Program-made: the position numbers and the translations under genes
Shown here: piece by piece, positions 9,701 through 16,623 of the stretch
How the letters are laid out: the number at the start of each line of letters is the position of its first letter
How positions within the stretch are numbered: the stretch's first letter is position 1
DNA from: CAWFFV01 sp963814985
GTDB lineage: Bacteria > Chloroflexota > Ktedonobacteria > Ktedonobacterales > Ktedonobacteraceae
Reading direction: 5' to 3'
DNA length: 64,000 nucleotides
Assembly: GCA_963814985.1 (NCBI GenBank)
Contig: CAWFFV010000027.1
Span: 1-64,000 of the forward strand
Notes under the pieces: model-generated
Seen by the model: the letters and a program-made list of their open reading frames with translations, nothing else
Told to the model about the DNA's origin: nothing
Database searches by the model: none

Positions 9701-12358
9701 CGCCAGCAACTCCTGATCGAATGGAATACCACCCAACACGACTATCCACGGGATCGCTGTATCCACGAACTGTTCGAGGCCCAGGTTGAGCGCACCCCCG
9801 ATGCAGTGGCCCTCGTTTTTCAGGAGGAGCAACTCACCTATCACAAATTCAACCAGCGTGCCAACCGTCTGGCGCACCAGTTACACGTCTTTGGCGTTGG
9901 TCCTGATGCACTGGTTGGGATTTGCCTGGAGCGTTCTCCCGAACTGGTTCTCGGTCTCCTGGGGATCTTAAAGGCAGGAGGTGCCTACGTTCCGCTAGAA
10001 CCCACCTATCCTAAGGAGCGTCTGGCGCTCCTGCTCGATGATGTCGGAATGACGCTGTTGATCACCGACCACAATCTGCTCACGCATCTCCCACCGCCTC
10101 AGATCCCGGTCATCTGCCTGGATGACCAGGAAGAAACTTTCTCGCATTTAGACGTGGTTCGCCCTTCAGTTCCATGCACACCTGAGCATCTCTGCTATGT
10201 CATGCACACATCCGGATCAACTGGACGTCCCAAAGGAGTACCGATACCGCACCGAGCGGTAGTGAACTTCTTACACTCGATGCAGATGGAACCGGGCCTG
10301 ACCGCGCATGATACCCTGCTTGCTATAACCCCACTTTCCTTTGATATAGCCGGTTTGGAATTCTTTTTACCTTTACTCACTGGCGCACGTCTGGTTCTTG
10401 CTCATCGCGATGTGGCGACGAGTGGCACCATGCTTGCTGAAACACTTGCATACATGGACATCACGATTATGCAGGCAACCCCAATCACCTGGCATCTTTT
10501 GCTCGCCAGTGGTTGGCAGGGGAAAGCAGACTTGAAAGCTTTGTGCGGCGGAGAAGCATTATCCAGAGAACTGGCTCGGAAGCTGCTACTACACGTTTTC
10601 TCCCTGTATAATATGTATGGCCCTACCGAGACAACCATCTGGTCCACACTCAGCAATATCAAGTCCGCCAGGGATACAATCACCATCGGACGGCCCATTG
10701 CTAACACCAGCATCTGGATCCTCGATCCCTCCTTCCAACCCGTCCCGGTGGGCGTGCCGGGTGAGCTTTATATTGGCGGAGATGGTCTTGCTCGCGGATA
10801 TCTTCATCGACCAGAGTTGACCGGGGAGCGCTTTCTTCCCCATCCCTTCAGTGCAACGCCCGGAGCGCGTCTGTACAAAACAGGAGATCTGGCCTGTTAT
10901 CGATCCGATGGCACGATTGAGCATCTGGGGCGCATCGATAACCAGGTGAAATTACATGGGCACCGGATCGAACTGGAGGAGATTGAGACGGTGCTCAGAC
11001 AGCATCCCACCGTCTCTGAGACACGGGTGCTGCTCCGCGAAGATACCGCCGGCGAGAAGGAACTGGTGGCATATGTAGTCTACACACATCCATCCTCCTC
11101 CGATACACTGGAGGTGCGTCAGTATCTGCGTGAGCGGCTCCCAGCCCCTCTGGTTCCTTCCCTCTTCGTCTCTCTGGATGCCTTCCCTCTAACACCAAAT
11201 GGCAAAGTGGACCGGCAAGCCCTGCCTGCACCTCAAAGGGATCAAGCTCGACACGTAGGGAGCTTTGTCTCTCCACGGAATGTATGGGAGGTACAACTCG
11301 TCCGAATTTTCGAAAACGTTTTGGATACCCGTCCTATCAGCATCACGGACAACTTCTTCGACCTGGGTGGACACTCGCTTTTGGCACTTCGCCTTCTCCT
11401 GCATCTGCAAAAACAGTTCCAACAAGAAATCCCTCTCTCCGCGCTCTTCCAGGGAGGAACCGTTGAACATCTGGCAACCCTGCTCCGACAACAACCGAGT
11501 TCCCGAGCGTTTTCCTCTCTGGTCGAAATGCAGCCACGCAACCACAAGCCTCCTTTTTTCTGTGTCCATCCGGCCAGCGGACACGTCTTATGCTATGCTC
11601 ATCTGGCACAGCATTTAGGCACAAATCAAGCATTGTATGGATTCCGATCCCGAGGACTGCAAGAGGGACAGCCGTGCCACACTCGCATTGAAGACATGGC
11701 GGTGCACTATCTTGAAGAACTGCTGGTCGTTCAACCTGAAGGTCCCTACTTTTTGGGTGGGTGGTCGTTAGGTGGTCTGGTGGCATTTGAAATGGCTCAG
11801 CAGCTACAAAAACAAGGTCGTGATGTGGCCCTCCTGGCGATTTTTGATACTGCTATCTCATTTCTCGGCAGTCAGGAAATCGATGAGGATGCTACCTTGT
11901 TCGCTGATTTTTCCCAGGATCTGCTCCACTTGTTTGAGCGTCCCCTGGCGTCTCTTGAGGAGAGTAGTGATCTTGGATGGCTCGTCAAAGAGGAACTCCC
12001 AGATGACCTGCGAGCACTTTTGCAGACGGTCAACAGCGTCCATCCTGAGACCGACCATCCTCAGGTGAAAAGAGTCTTGCAGGTGTTGAAAACGAATCTC
12101 CTGGCGTTCCAAACGTATGTTCCTCAGGTGTATAATGGTCACATTACCCTCTTCACCGCTCAGGACCAATCTCCCGAAGTTTCTCTTGACCTTGATCCAA
12201 CATTAGGTTGGAGCACACTTTCTACCCAGGCGGTTGATGTTCATGTCATCCCAGGGACCCATCAGAGTATTATCCGTGAACCTTTTGTACATCTTTTAGC
12301 CAAACAATTGAGAGATTGCCTTGAGCAGGCACAAGCAAGATTGACGGTGACTCGATAA
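3794..12358 (+). CDS. Two-module nonribosomal peptide synthetase, C-A-NMT-PCP-C-A-PCP-TE (NRPS A)
   Basis: One intact 2854-residue frame. Domains in order: C1 (SFAQQRLWFL ~53; HHIIFDGW ~182); A1 (YTSGSTGQPKG ~658); an inserted methyltransferase between A8 and A10 (LEIGCGNG ~1036; LNSVVQYFP), the usual place for N-methylation; PCP1 (FFDLGGHSLLATQ ~1466); C2 (~1533, HHIIFDGW ~1665); A2 (HTSGSTGRPKG ~2138); PCP2 (FFDLGGHSLLAL ~2522); thioesterase (GGWSLGG ~2654). Specificity residues read by eye against GrsA give DTALIGEVWK for A1, which I do not recognise, and DILQLGMIWK for A2, close to the glycine code. C1 has the LCL-type start, so it probably receives an upstream acyl/peptidyl chain. Expected output: X-(N-methyl-aa)-Gly released by the TE. 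C1 and C2 are near-identical copies. The start follows AGGAGG. Confidence 0.93.
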   Translation: MTELDNTQRIAKLPLEMRTKLFAQLQAQKALGDISQTRIRTRSSETHTFPLSFAQQRLWFLAQLEPTSTAYHIPTALRLRGTLHEHALERSLQELVHRHHILRTTFLPQEEGSALQYVQPFLPQSLLHLDLQSLPPTLQQEEVHRLSEQQARTPFDLINGPLLRTALLQLAPQEHVLLLVFHHIIFDGWSTSVFIDELGALYSAFVQDKPSPLAALPIQYADYALWQRQWLQGEILQQQLAYWREQLRELPTLQLPTDHPRPAVQRFRGSRYFFTLPVSLTQALKVLSQQEGTTLFMTLLAGFAILLARYSGQDDIAIGTFLANRTRQELEGLLGFFVNTLVLRTDLSGNPSIRDLLGHVRQTALDAYTHQELPFERLVEVLAPARDLSRQPLFQVAFQLWSLPLSAPELPGVQVEVQRLEAGTATFDLTLALTEENAGDLKAILEYDIDLFEEERIVRLAQHYQVVIEAMVADAQQHLAGLPLLTTQERQQLLIEWNATRHDYPRNHCIHELFEVQVEHTPDAVALVFQEEQLTYHELNRRANHLAYLLQQRGIAPESQVGLLLERSLEMLIALLGVLKAGAAYVPLDPATPQERLRFICTDAQIVLLLSHRRLLDEFSRSPVQILDLDLLTSELSGSPNAHPQRAVSASNLAYVIYTSGSTGQPKGVLITHQNIVSSTFARLTYYQQRVQHLLLVLSLAFDTASASIFRTLSQGGTLVLAPQGSEQDIFQLARILSQKQISHFILLPSSYLLLLEHGSASQLSSLCEVILGGEPCSSHLLERHIEMSSHVSLFNEYGVTEATVWSTVFGDVSACRRVSIPIGRPIANTQAYVLDKQLQPVPVGIAAELYLGGEGLARGYLNQPGLTAERFVPHPFSDRPGARLYRTGDLVHYLSDGNLEFLSRMDDQIKWRGYRIEPGEIEMVLQRHPAVHEAQVLLREDIPGEKRLVAYVVPFSLEEEERSDAEELLSTEHLTAWQEFFEETYRSVAMKTSSLSNTIGWNSSYTEAPLPTEQMEEWLEHTVEQILPEKPQRMLEIGCGNGLLLFRLAPRSTCYWGTDFSAEVLLMVQRQVQEYGLSQVQILHRTADDFIGMDAQIFDTILLNSVVQYFPSIAYLLRVLEGTLQLVEPGSVIFLGDIRNHLLLEAFHVSVEMHKAPVTLPLEQFRQRVRIQMAQESELLLDPAFFFALQQRYPQIQQVRIRPKRGHYNNELTTFRYDVHLLIGNGEIAHTVQVWHDWQEIGLSLSALEQMLQEQRPALLALKHVPNARLLREIEMLRMLSSQEQCLETVGDLHAVLMHYSHEKGVTPEDLYTLGQHLGYRIDVRWSGLETDGSFTALFWLPDATEIAETVVWPQPAQIKPWSQYGNEPLREHGKSSSELISQLRKYLQDQLPTYMCPSAFIPLEAFPLTLNGKVDRQALPAPADVRPEQELAFVAARTPHEEVLVGLWAQVLHLEYVGIHNSFFDLGGHSLLATQLLSRVQAVFQLELPLRMLFEAPTVAAFAQHVQKAQQRTTSQPRLPLLAHPHTRGLSLSFAQQRLWFLAQLEPTSTSYHIPTGLQLQGTLHEHALEHSLQELVRRHHILRTTFLPQEEGSALQYVQPFLPQPLLHLDLQSLPPTLQQEEVHRLFEQQANTPFDLTQGPLLRTTLLQLAPREHVLLLVFHHIIFDGWSTSVFIDELSALYSAFVQDKPSPLAALPIQYADYALWQQQWLHLQQQLAYWREQLRELPTLQLPTDHPRPAVQRFRGARYSFILPASLTKALKALSQREGTTLFMTLLAGFAILLARYSGQDDIAVGTFLANRTRQELEGLLGFFVNTVVLRTDLSGNPSVHDLLGRVRQTALDAYTHQELSFERLVEVLAPARDLSRQPLFQVAFQLWNTPASTPHLPGVQVEFLQFETHTTTFDLTLALTEENTGDLEATLEYDTDLFEEEHIARMAQHYQVVIEAMVANGQQHLADLPLLTVQERQQLLIEWNTTQHDYPRDRCIHELFEAQVERTPDAVALVFQEEQLTYHKFNQRANRLAHQLHVFGVGPDALVGICLERSPELVLGLLGILKAGGAYVPLEPTYPKERLALLLDDVGMTLLITDHNLLTHLPPPQIPVICLDDQEETFSHLDVVRPSVPCTPEHLCYVMHTSGSTGRPKGVPIPHRAVVNFLHSMQMEPGLTAHDTLLAITPLSFDIAGLEFFLPLLTGARLVLAHRDVATSGTMLAETLAYMDITIMQATPITWHLLLASGWQGKADLKALCGGEALSRELARKLLLHVFSLYNMYGPTETTIWSTLSNIKSARDTITIGRPIANTSIWILDPSFQPVPVGVPGELYIGGDGLARGYLHRPELTGERFLPHPFSATPGARLYKTGDLACYRSDGTIEHLGRIDNQVKLHGHRIELEEIETVLRQHPTVSETRVLLREDTAGEKELVAYVVYTHPSSSDTLEVRQYLRERLPAPLVPSLFVSLDAFPLTPNGKVDRQALPAPQRDQARHVGSFVSPRNVWEVQLVRIFENVLDTRPISITDNFFDLGGHSLLALRLLLHLQKQFQQEIPLSALFQGGTVEHLATLLRQQPSSRAFSSLVEMQPRNHKPPFFCVHPASGHVLCYAHLAQHLGTNQALYGFRSRGLQEGQPCHTRIEDMAVHYLEELLVVQPEGPYFLGGWSLGGLVAFEMAQQLQKQGRDVALLAIFDTAISFLGSQEIDEDATLFADFSQDLLHLFERPLASLEESSDLGWLVKEELPDDLRALLQTVNSVHPETDHPQVKRVLQVLKTNLLAFQTYVPQVYNGHITLFTAQDQSPEVSLDLDPTLGWSTLSTQAVDVHVIPGTHQSIIREPFVHLLAKQLRDCLEQAQARLTVTR
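8390..9830. repeat. Internal C-domain duplication (C2 copy of C1)
   Basis: The C2 domain and the first part of A2 repeat the C1/A1 start of the same gene (about 3940-5400) almost base for base over most of their length, including the stretch encoding SFAQQRLWFLAQLEPTST and the HHIIFDGWSTSVFIDEL segment. A third copy is in NRPS B (about 12610-14070). Similarity drops sharply inside the A2 domain (from ~9850), where substrate selection is encoded. Confidence 0.8.
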
Positions 12359-12466
12359 CCATGGTTTAATCTCATCCAGGGGTCTGCTTTTGGCTGAACA
12401 CATTTGTTCTCACTTCATGGTTTCTATATTTAGGCAATAGCTGTTTCAGGAGGGAAGGGAAATCAC
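12359..12466. other. Short spacer between NRPS A and NRPS B
   Basis: There is no gene or clear terminator in these 108 bases. The right half is the duplicated leader. The spacing suggests both NRPS genes are read in one transcript. Confidence 0.6.
12425..12458. repeat. Duplicated leader/RBS block, copy 2
   Basis: This is a copy of 3751-3784 carrying the AGGAGGGAAGGG ribosome site for NRPS B. The two copies diverge only just before the ATG. Confidence 0.85.
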
Positions 12467-15400
12467 ATGACTGAACTCGACAATATTCAACGTATTGCAA
12501 AGCTTCCTCTGGAGATGCGTACAAAGCTGTTTGCGCGACTCAAGACACAAAAAGCTTTAGGAGATATTTCGCAAACACGCATCAGGCCTCGAAGTAGCGA
12601 AACCCATACATTTCCCTTATCTTTTGCGCAACAGCGGTTGTGGTTTCTCGCTCAATTGGAACCCACCTCTACCGCCTATCACATTCCTACGGCCCTGCGA
12701 CTGCGAGGCACACTACATGAGCACGCCCTGGAGCATAGCCTTCAGGAACTCGTGCACCGACACCACATCTTACGCACCACGTTTCTCCCCCAGGAGGAGG
12801 GATCAGCTCTACAATATGTGCAGCCCTTTCTCCCCCAACCTCTGCTGCATCTTGACCTGCAATCCCTGCCCCCCACCCTTCAGCAGGAGGAAGTTCACAG
12901 GTTGTCTGAGCAACAGGCCCGCACTCCTTTTGATCTGGTCCATGGTCCCTTGCTGCGCACCGCACTCCTCCAGTTGGCTCCTCAGGAGCATATCTTGCTG
13001 CTGGTCTTCCATCACATCATCTTTGATGGCTGGTCAACCAGCGTCTTCATTGACGAACTCAGCACTCTCTACAGCGCCTTTGTGCAAGACAGACCTTCTC
13101 CACTCGCTGCGTTACCCATCCAGTATGCCGACTATGCCCTCTGGCAACGGCAATGGCTACAGGGCGAGGTCCTGCAACAACAGTTGGCGTATTGGCGCGA
13201 GCAGTTGCGCGAGTTGCCCACCTTGCAGTTACCTACCGACCATCCCCGTCCTGCCGTGCAGCGTTTCCGTGGTGCCCGCTACTTCTTCACCCTACCAGTT
13301 TCGTTGACTCAGGCACTCAAAGCTTTGAGCCAGCAAGAAGGGACAACGCTGTTTATGACCCTTCTCGCTGGCTTTGCCATCCTCCTTGCCCGCTACAGCG
13401 GACAGGAGGATATCGCCGTAGGAACCTTCCTGGCCAATCGCACGCGGCAAGAACTGGAAGGACTCCTGGGCTTTTTTGTCAATACCCTGGTGCTACGCAC
13501 CGATCTCTCAGGCAACCCCAGCGTGCGTGATCTGCTGGGACGCGTGCGACAGACCGCCCTGGATGCCTACACCCATCAAGATCTCCCCTTTGAGCGCCTG
13601 GTGGAAGTACTGGCTCCGGCTCGCGACTTGAGCCGCCAGCCCCTCTTCCAGGTCGCATTCCAGCTCTGGAGTCTCCCTCTCTCTGCTCCAGAACTCCCAG
13701 GAGTTCAGGTGGAGGTTCAGCGCCTGGAGGCTGGTACCGCCACGTTTGATCTCACTCTGGAGCTGACCCAGGAGGATGCAGGAGATCTAAAAGCAATCCT
13801 GGAGTACGATACGGATCTGTTCGAGGAGGAGCGTATTGTGCGTCTGGCCCAGCACTATCAGGTGGTGATAGAGGCCATGGTGGCCGATGCGCAGCAGCAC
13901 CTGACGGATCTGCCTCTGCTGACCACTCAGGAACGTCAGCAACTCCTGATCGAGTGGAATGCCACCCAGCACGACTATCCGCTGGATCGCTGCATCCACG
14001 AACTGTTCGAAGCTCAGGTTGAGCGCACTCCAGATGCGGTGGCCCTCGTTTTCCAGGAGGAGCTGCTCACCTATCACGAACTCAACCGGCGTGCCAACTA
14101 TCTGGCGCATTTCTTACAGCAGCAAGGCGTGGCACCCGAGAGCCGGGTGGGACTGCTGCTGGAACGCTCACTGGAGATGCCCATCGCTCTCCTGGGTGTC
14201 CTCAAGGCTGGAGCTGCCTATGTTCCGCTTGATCCCACCACGCCTCAGGAGCGGCTCCGGTTCATCTGCGCTGATTCACAGATCGTGCTCTTGCTCTCAC
14301 ACCATCGGCTCCTCGATGAACTCTCGCGACCGCCAGTGCAGATTCTCGATCTCGATCTGCTCACCAGTGAGCTATCTGGCTCTTCCAGTACACTCCCACA
14401 GCGTGCTGTCTCTACTTCCAACCTCGCCTATGTGATCTATACCTCTGGTTCTACTGGTCAACCCAAGGGCGTCTTGATCACTCATCAGAATATCGTTTCC
14501 TCCACATTTGCTCGCCTGGCCTATTACCAGCAGCGCATCCAGCGTCTCTTGTTGGTATTATCGTTGGCCTTTGATATTGCAGGCGCAAGTATCTTCCGAA
14601 CTCTATCTCAAGGAGGAACGCTTGTCCTGGCACCTCAAGGGAGCGAACAAGATATTTTCCAACTGGCCAAAATCCTTTCCCAAAAACAGATTTCCCACTT
14701 TCCCTTTTTGCCTTCTTCCTATCTTCTGCTCCTCGAACAGGGAACCGCTTCGCAACTCTCTTCGCTTCGCGAAGTGGCCCTGGGCGGAGAGCCATGTTCA
14801 AGCCACCTCCTCGAACGTCATATCGGGATGCTTCCTCACATCTCTCTGTTTAATGAATATGGAGTCACTGAGGCAACGGTATGGAGTACCGTCTTTGGGG
14901 ATGCTTCTGCCTGTAAAAGTGTCTCTGTTCCCATCGGACGCCCAATTGCCAACACACAAACGTATATACTGGACGCACAACTCCAGCCTGTCCCTGTTGG
15001 AGTTCCTGGTGAACTCTACATAGGAGGAGCTGGAGTTGCACGTGGCTATCTCAACCAACCAGATTTGACAGGCGCACGCTTTTTACCAGACCCTTTCAGT
15101 TTCCGGAAGGGTGCACGTTTTTACAGAACTGGAGATCTGGCTCGCTACCTGCTAACTGGTGAGATAGAGTATCTGGGGCGTCTTGACAACCAAGTCAAAC
15201 TTCGGGGTTTTCGCATTGAGCTGGGAGAGATAGAAACTGTTTTGCGCCAGTTTCCTCTGGTATGTGAAGTGGTGGTAGTACAAGAAGATATAGCTGGATA
15301 TAAACAGCTAGTGGCGTATATCGTTCCTCTACAGGATCAGAGACCAACGGTTAATGATCTACGCAGTTTTCTCAGAGAGAGGGTGCCCGACTATATGGTG

Positions 15401-16600
15401 CCTGCAACTTTTGTCTTGCTGGATGTTCTCCCATTGACGCCTAATGGCAAGGTGGATCGTAAGGCACTTTCTACGTTCGCGTCGCTACAACCCAATTTAG
15501 AGGGAAACTGTGTTGCACCTCGGAATGGCTTAGAGAAGCGACTCATCCAAATTTGGGAAGATGTTCTCAACATTCACCCTATTGGCGTTACGGATAATTT
15601 TTTTGCTCTCGGGGGAAACTCTTTTTCAGCGGTACGCCTGATGTATCGGATTAAGCAACAATTTGCGCAGGATCTTCCACTTTCGATGCTCTTTCAAAAT
15701 GCGACGATTGAACATCTCGCATGTGCATTGCCTCAGCAGACTCCTGCATTATCTCGCTCTCCCCTGGTAGCGATTCTGCCAGGAGGTACGAGACGACCCT
15801 TCTTCTGTGTCCATCCAGGAGGTGGAGGAGTGCTTTGCTACCACGCATTATCACAATTCCTTGGGTCGGATCAGCCATTTTATGCCCTGGAGGATGTGAG
15901 ACAATACCAGGAGGAGATGGGAAATCTCCATATTGAGGATATGGCATTCGAGTACCTTCAGGCCCTGCGGGAGGTTCAGCCAGATGGTCCATATCAGCTA
16001 GGCGGCTGGTCATTGGGAGGCCTTATAGCATTTGAGATGGCTCAACAATTACAAGATCAGAGGCAAGAAGTAGCTTTACTGGCTATACTTGACACTCAGC
16101 CACCGGATCTCCTCAGTCAATTGATGGAAGTTGATGAGGCTGTGGTGCTCATCCAGATGGTGAGAGCACTGGCGCTGACGGAGGGAAAAGATGTCGTCTT
16201 GTCAATAGATCAGATGAGACAACATGAACAAGAGCAGCAACTACAATATGTGATCGAGCAGATGAAGGCCGCAGATTTGTCGCTGTCTGAGATTGGATTA
16301 CCAGGGATACACCACTATTTGCGGCGTTCCAGGGCTATGAAATGGGCTGTACAGAACTATACATCGCGCCTCTACCAGGGGCGTATTACTCTCTTCCACT
16401 CTGATGAAATAGATCAGGCAGAACTGCAATATCTACAAGGTCCGGTGGACCCGGCTCTCTACAAACCCACTTATGGTTGGGAGAAGCTTTCCTCCCAACC
16501 GGTCGATATCCGTGCTGTTCCAGGAACTCACGCCACTATGATGTTCAATCCTCATGTCAAAGCTCTAGCAGAACAATTGAGAAGATGTCTTGTTGAGTAG
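12467..16600 (+). CDS. Single-module nonribosomal peptide synthetase, C-A-PCP-TE (NRPS B)
   Basis: Intact 1377-residue protein. Domains: C (SFAQQRLWFL ~53; HHIIFDGW ~182), A (YTSGSTGQPKG ~658; NGKVDRKAL ~993), PCP (FFALGGNSFSAV ~1045, Ser as phosphopantetheine site), thioesterase (GGWSLGG ~1180, AILDTQ after it). The first ~830 residues are almost the same as NRPS A; they part company in the second half of the A domain. The A-domain code read by eye is DIAFAGEVWK, related to but different from A1 of NRPS A (DTALIGEVWK). No methyltransferase is inserted. The gene ends with its own TE although NRPS A, immediately upstream, also ends with one. The two could therefore make separate products, or act iteratively, or one TE may be an editing enzyme. 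The stop is TAG. Confidence 0.93.
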   Translation: MTELDNIQRIAKLPLEMRTKLFARLKTQKALGDISQTRIRPRSSETHTFPLSFAQQRLWFLAQLEPTSTAYHIPTALRLRGTLHEHALEHSLQELVHRHHILRTTFLPQEEGSALQYVQPFLPQPLLHLDLQSLPPTLQQEEVHRLSEQQARTPFDLVHGPLLRTALLQLAPQEHILLLVFHHIIFDGWSTSVFIDELSTLYSAFVQDRPSPLAALPIQYADYALWQRQWLQGEVLQQQLAYWREQLRELPTLQLPTDHPRPAVQRFRGARYFFTLPVSLTQALKALSQQEGTTLFMTLLAGFAILLARYSGQEDIAVGTFLANRTRQELEGLLGFFVNTLVLRTDLSGNPSVRDLLGRVRQTALDAYTHQDLPFERLVEVLAPARDLSRQPLFQVAFQLWSLPLSAPELPGVQVEVQRLEAGTATFDLTLELTQEDAGDLKAILEYDTDLFEEERIVRLAQHYQVVIEAMVADAQQHLTDLPLLTTQERQQLLIEWNATQHDYPLDRCIHELFEAQVERTPDAVALVFQEELLTYHELNRRANYLAHFLQQQGVAPESRVGLLLERSLEMPIALLGVLKAGAAYVPLDPTTPQERLRFICADSQIVLLLSHHRLLDELSRPPVQILDLDLLTSELSGSSSTLPQRAVSTSNLAYVIYTSGSTGQPKGVLITHQNIVSSTFARLAYYQQRIQRLLLVLSLAFDIAGASIFRTLSQGGTLVLAPQGSEQDIFQLAKILSQKQISHFPFLPSSYLLLLEQGTASQLSSLREVALGGEPCSSHLLERHIGMLPHISLFNEYGVTEATVWSTVFGDASACKSVSVPIGRPIANTQTYILDAQLQPVPVGVPGELYIGGAGVARGYLNQPDLTGARFLPDPFSFRKGARFYRTGDLARYLLTGEIEYLGRLDNQVKLRGFRIELGEIETVLRQFPLVCEVVVVQEDIAGYKQLVAYIVPLQDQRPTVNDLRSFLRERVPDYMVPATFVLLDVLPLTPNGKVDRKALSTFASLQPNLEGNCVAPRNGLEKRLIQIWEDVLNIHPIGVTDNFFALGGNSFSAVRLMYRIKQQFAQDLPLSMLFQNATIEHLACALPQQTPALSRSPLVAILPGGTRRPFFCVHPGGGGVLCYHALSQFLGSDQPFYALEDVRQYQEEMGNLHIEDMAFEYLQALREVQPDGPYQLGGWSLGGLIAFEMAQQLQDQRQEVALLAILDTQPPDLLSQLMEVDEAVVLIQMVRALALTEGKDVVLSIDQMRQHEQEQQLQYVIEQMKAADLSLSEIGLPGIHHYLRRSRAMKWAVQNYTSRLYQGRITLFHSDEIDQAELQYLQGPVDPALYKPTYGWEKLSSQPVDIRAVPGTHATMMFNPHVKALAEQLRRCLVE

Positions 16601-16623
16601 CGTTGCAAAAAGAAAGGGAAGTG

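Noticed and set aside
3794..16600. MbtH-like helper gene for the A domains
   Set aside because: No short frame with the NxExQxSxWP pattern was found in either NRPS locus within the window.
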